Assembly: GCA_021162125.1 (NCBI GenBank)
Contig: JAGGZG010000035.1
Location: 1 to 6,014 of the forward strand
DNA from: Anaerolineae bacterium
Lineage (GTDB): Bacteria; Chloroflexota; Anaerolineae; JACIWR01
Reading direction: 5' to 3'
DNA: 6,014 nt
Of this stretch, positions 5,939 to 6,014 are shown piece after piece. The notes below the pieces were generated by a model. That model ran no database searches and was not told the DNA's origin. It saw nothing but the letters and a program-made list of their open reading frames with translations. How positions within the stretch are numbered: the stretch's first letter is position 1; each line of letters opens with the position of its first letter. The position numbers and the translations under genes were made by a program.

Positions 5939-5966
5939 GTTCCTGGTTCCGGGTTTCAAGTCTCAT
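5939..5966 (+). repeat. Degenerate heptamer run downstream of the receiver gene
   Basis: Four successive 7-mers share a GTYYC core: GTTCCTG, GTTCCGG, GTTTCAA, GTCTCAT. The last two are diverged. It is short and its significance is uncertain. Confidence 0.3.
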
Positions 5967-5970
5967 CAGT

Positions 5971-6004
5971 ACTTTTGCAGATTTCACAAACTCGACTTTT
6001 GCAG
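5971..6004 (+). repeat. Direct repeat of a 10-mer near the window end
   Basis: ACTTTTGCAG occurs at 5971-5980 and again at 5995-6004, 24 nt apart, in DNA less GC-rich than the genes. No open frame uses it. It may be a regulatory site pair, or the edge of an insertion sequence or other mobile element continuing past 6014; neither can be settled here. Confidence 0.45.
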
Positions 6005-6014
6005 TGACATAACC

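Overview
This GC-rich window most resembles a Chloroflexota (Anaerolineae-like) genome, probably from an environmental or metagenomic contig. That is inference from several traits: a secreted protein with long Thr-Pro linkers joining beta-sandwich domains, a bifunctional NAD(P)HX repair enzyme with extra loops, a YtxG/YtxH-like membrane pair, a stand-alone receiver protein, and intergenic DNA rich in palindromes. No rRNA, tRNA or other taxonomic marker is present.

Layout. (1) Positions 2-1144, plus strand: the 3' end of a gene for a secreted or surface protein with two Cys-bracketed beta-sandwich repeats joined by a Thr/Pro linker. (2) 1143-1300: a non-coding gap with a perfect 15-bp hairpin and a second, degenerate CGATT-rich inverted repeat. 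(3) 1319-3004, plus: bifunctional NAD(P)HX epimerase/dehydratase (nnr). Its last codons and stop lie inside a 16-bp palindrome (2986-3022) that also separates it from the convergent operon. (4) 3039-3863, minus: a two-gene operon, a two-TM YtxG/DUF948-like protein followed by a YtxH-family protein, read from a near-consensus sigma-70-type promoter at 3929-3957. (5) 3864-4120: a divergent promoter region. The second promoter, at 3984-4012, reads rightward. (6) 4121-5491, plus: dihydropyrimidinase/hydantoinase with all metal ligands present. (7) 5520-5918, plus: a stand-alone CheY-like receiver 28 nt behind the hydantoinase, probably in the same transcript. (8) 5919-6014: non-coding, with a degenerate heptamer run and a duplicated 10-mer that may mark the approach to a mobile element beyond the window.

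Most genes are housekeeping or metabolic: cofactor repair, cyclic amide hydrolysis, envelope or stress-type membrane proteins, and signalling. I found no convincing new multi-gene system. The parts most worth a second look are the palindrome that supplies the end of nnr, the divergent promoter pair with a palindrome just downstream of one start site, the two competing hydantoinase starts, and the hydantoinase-receiver pairing.
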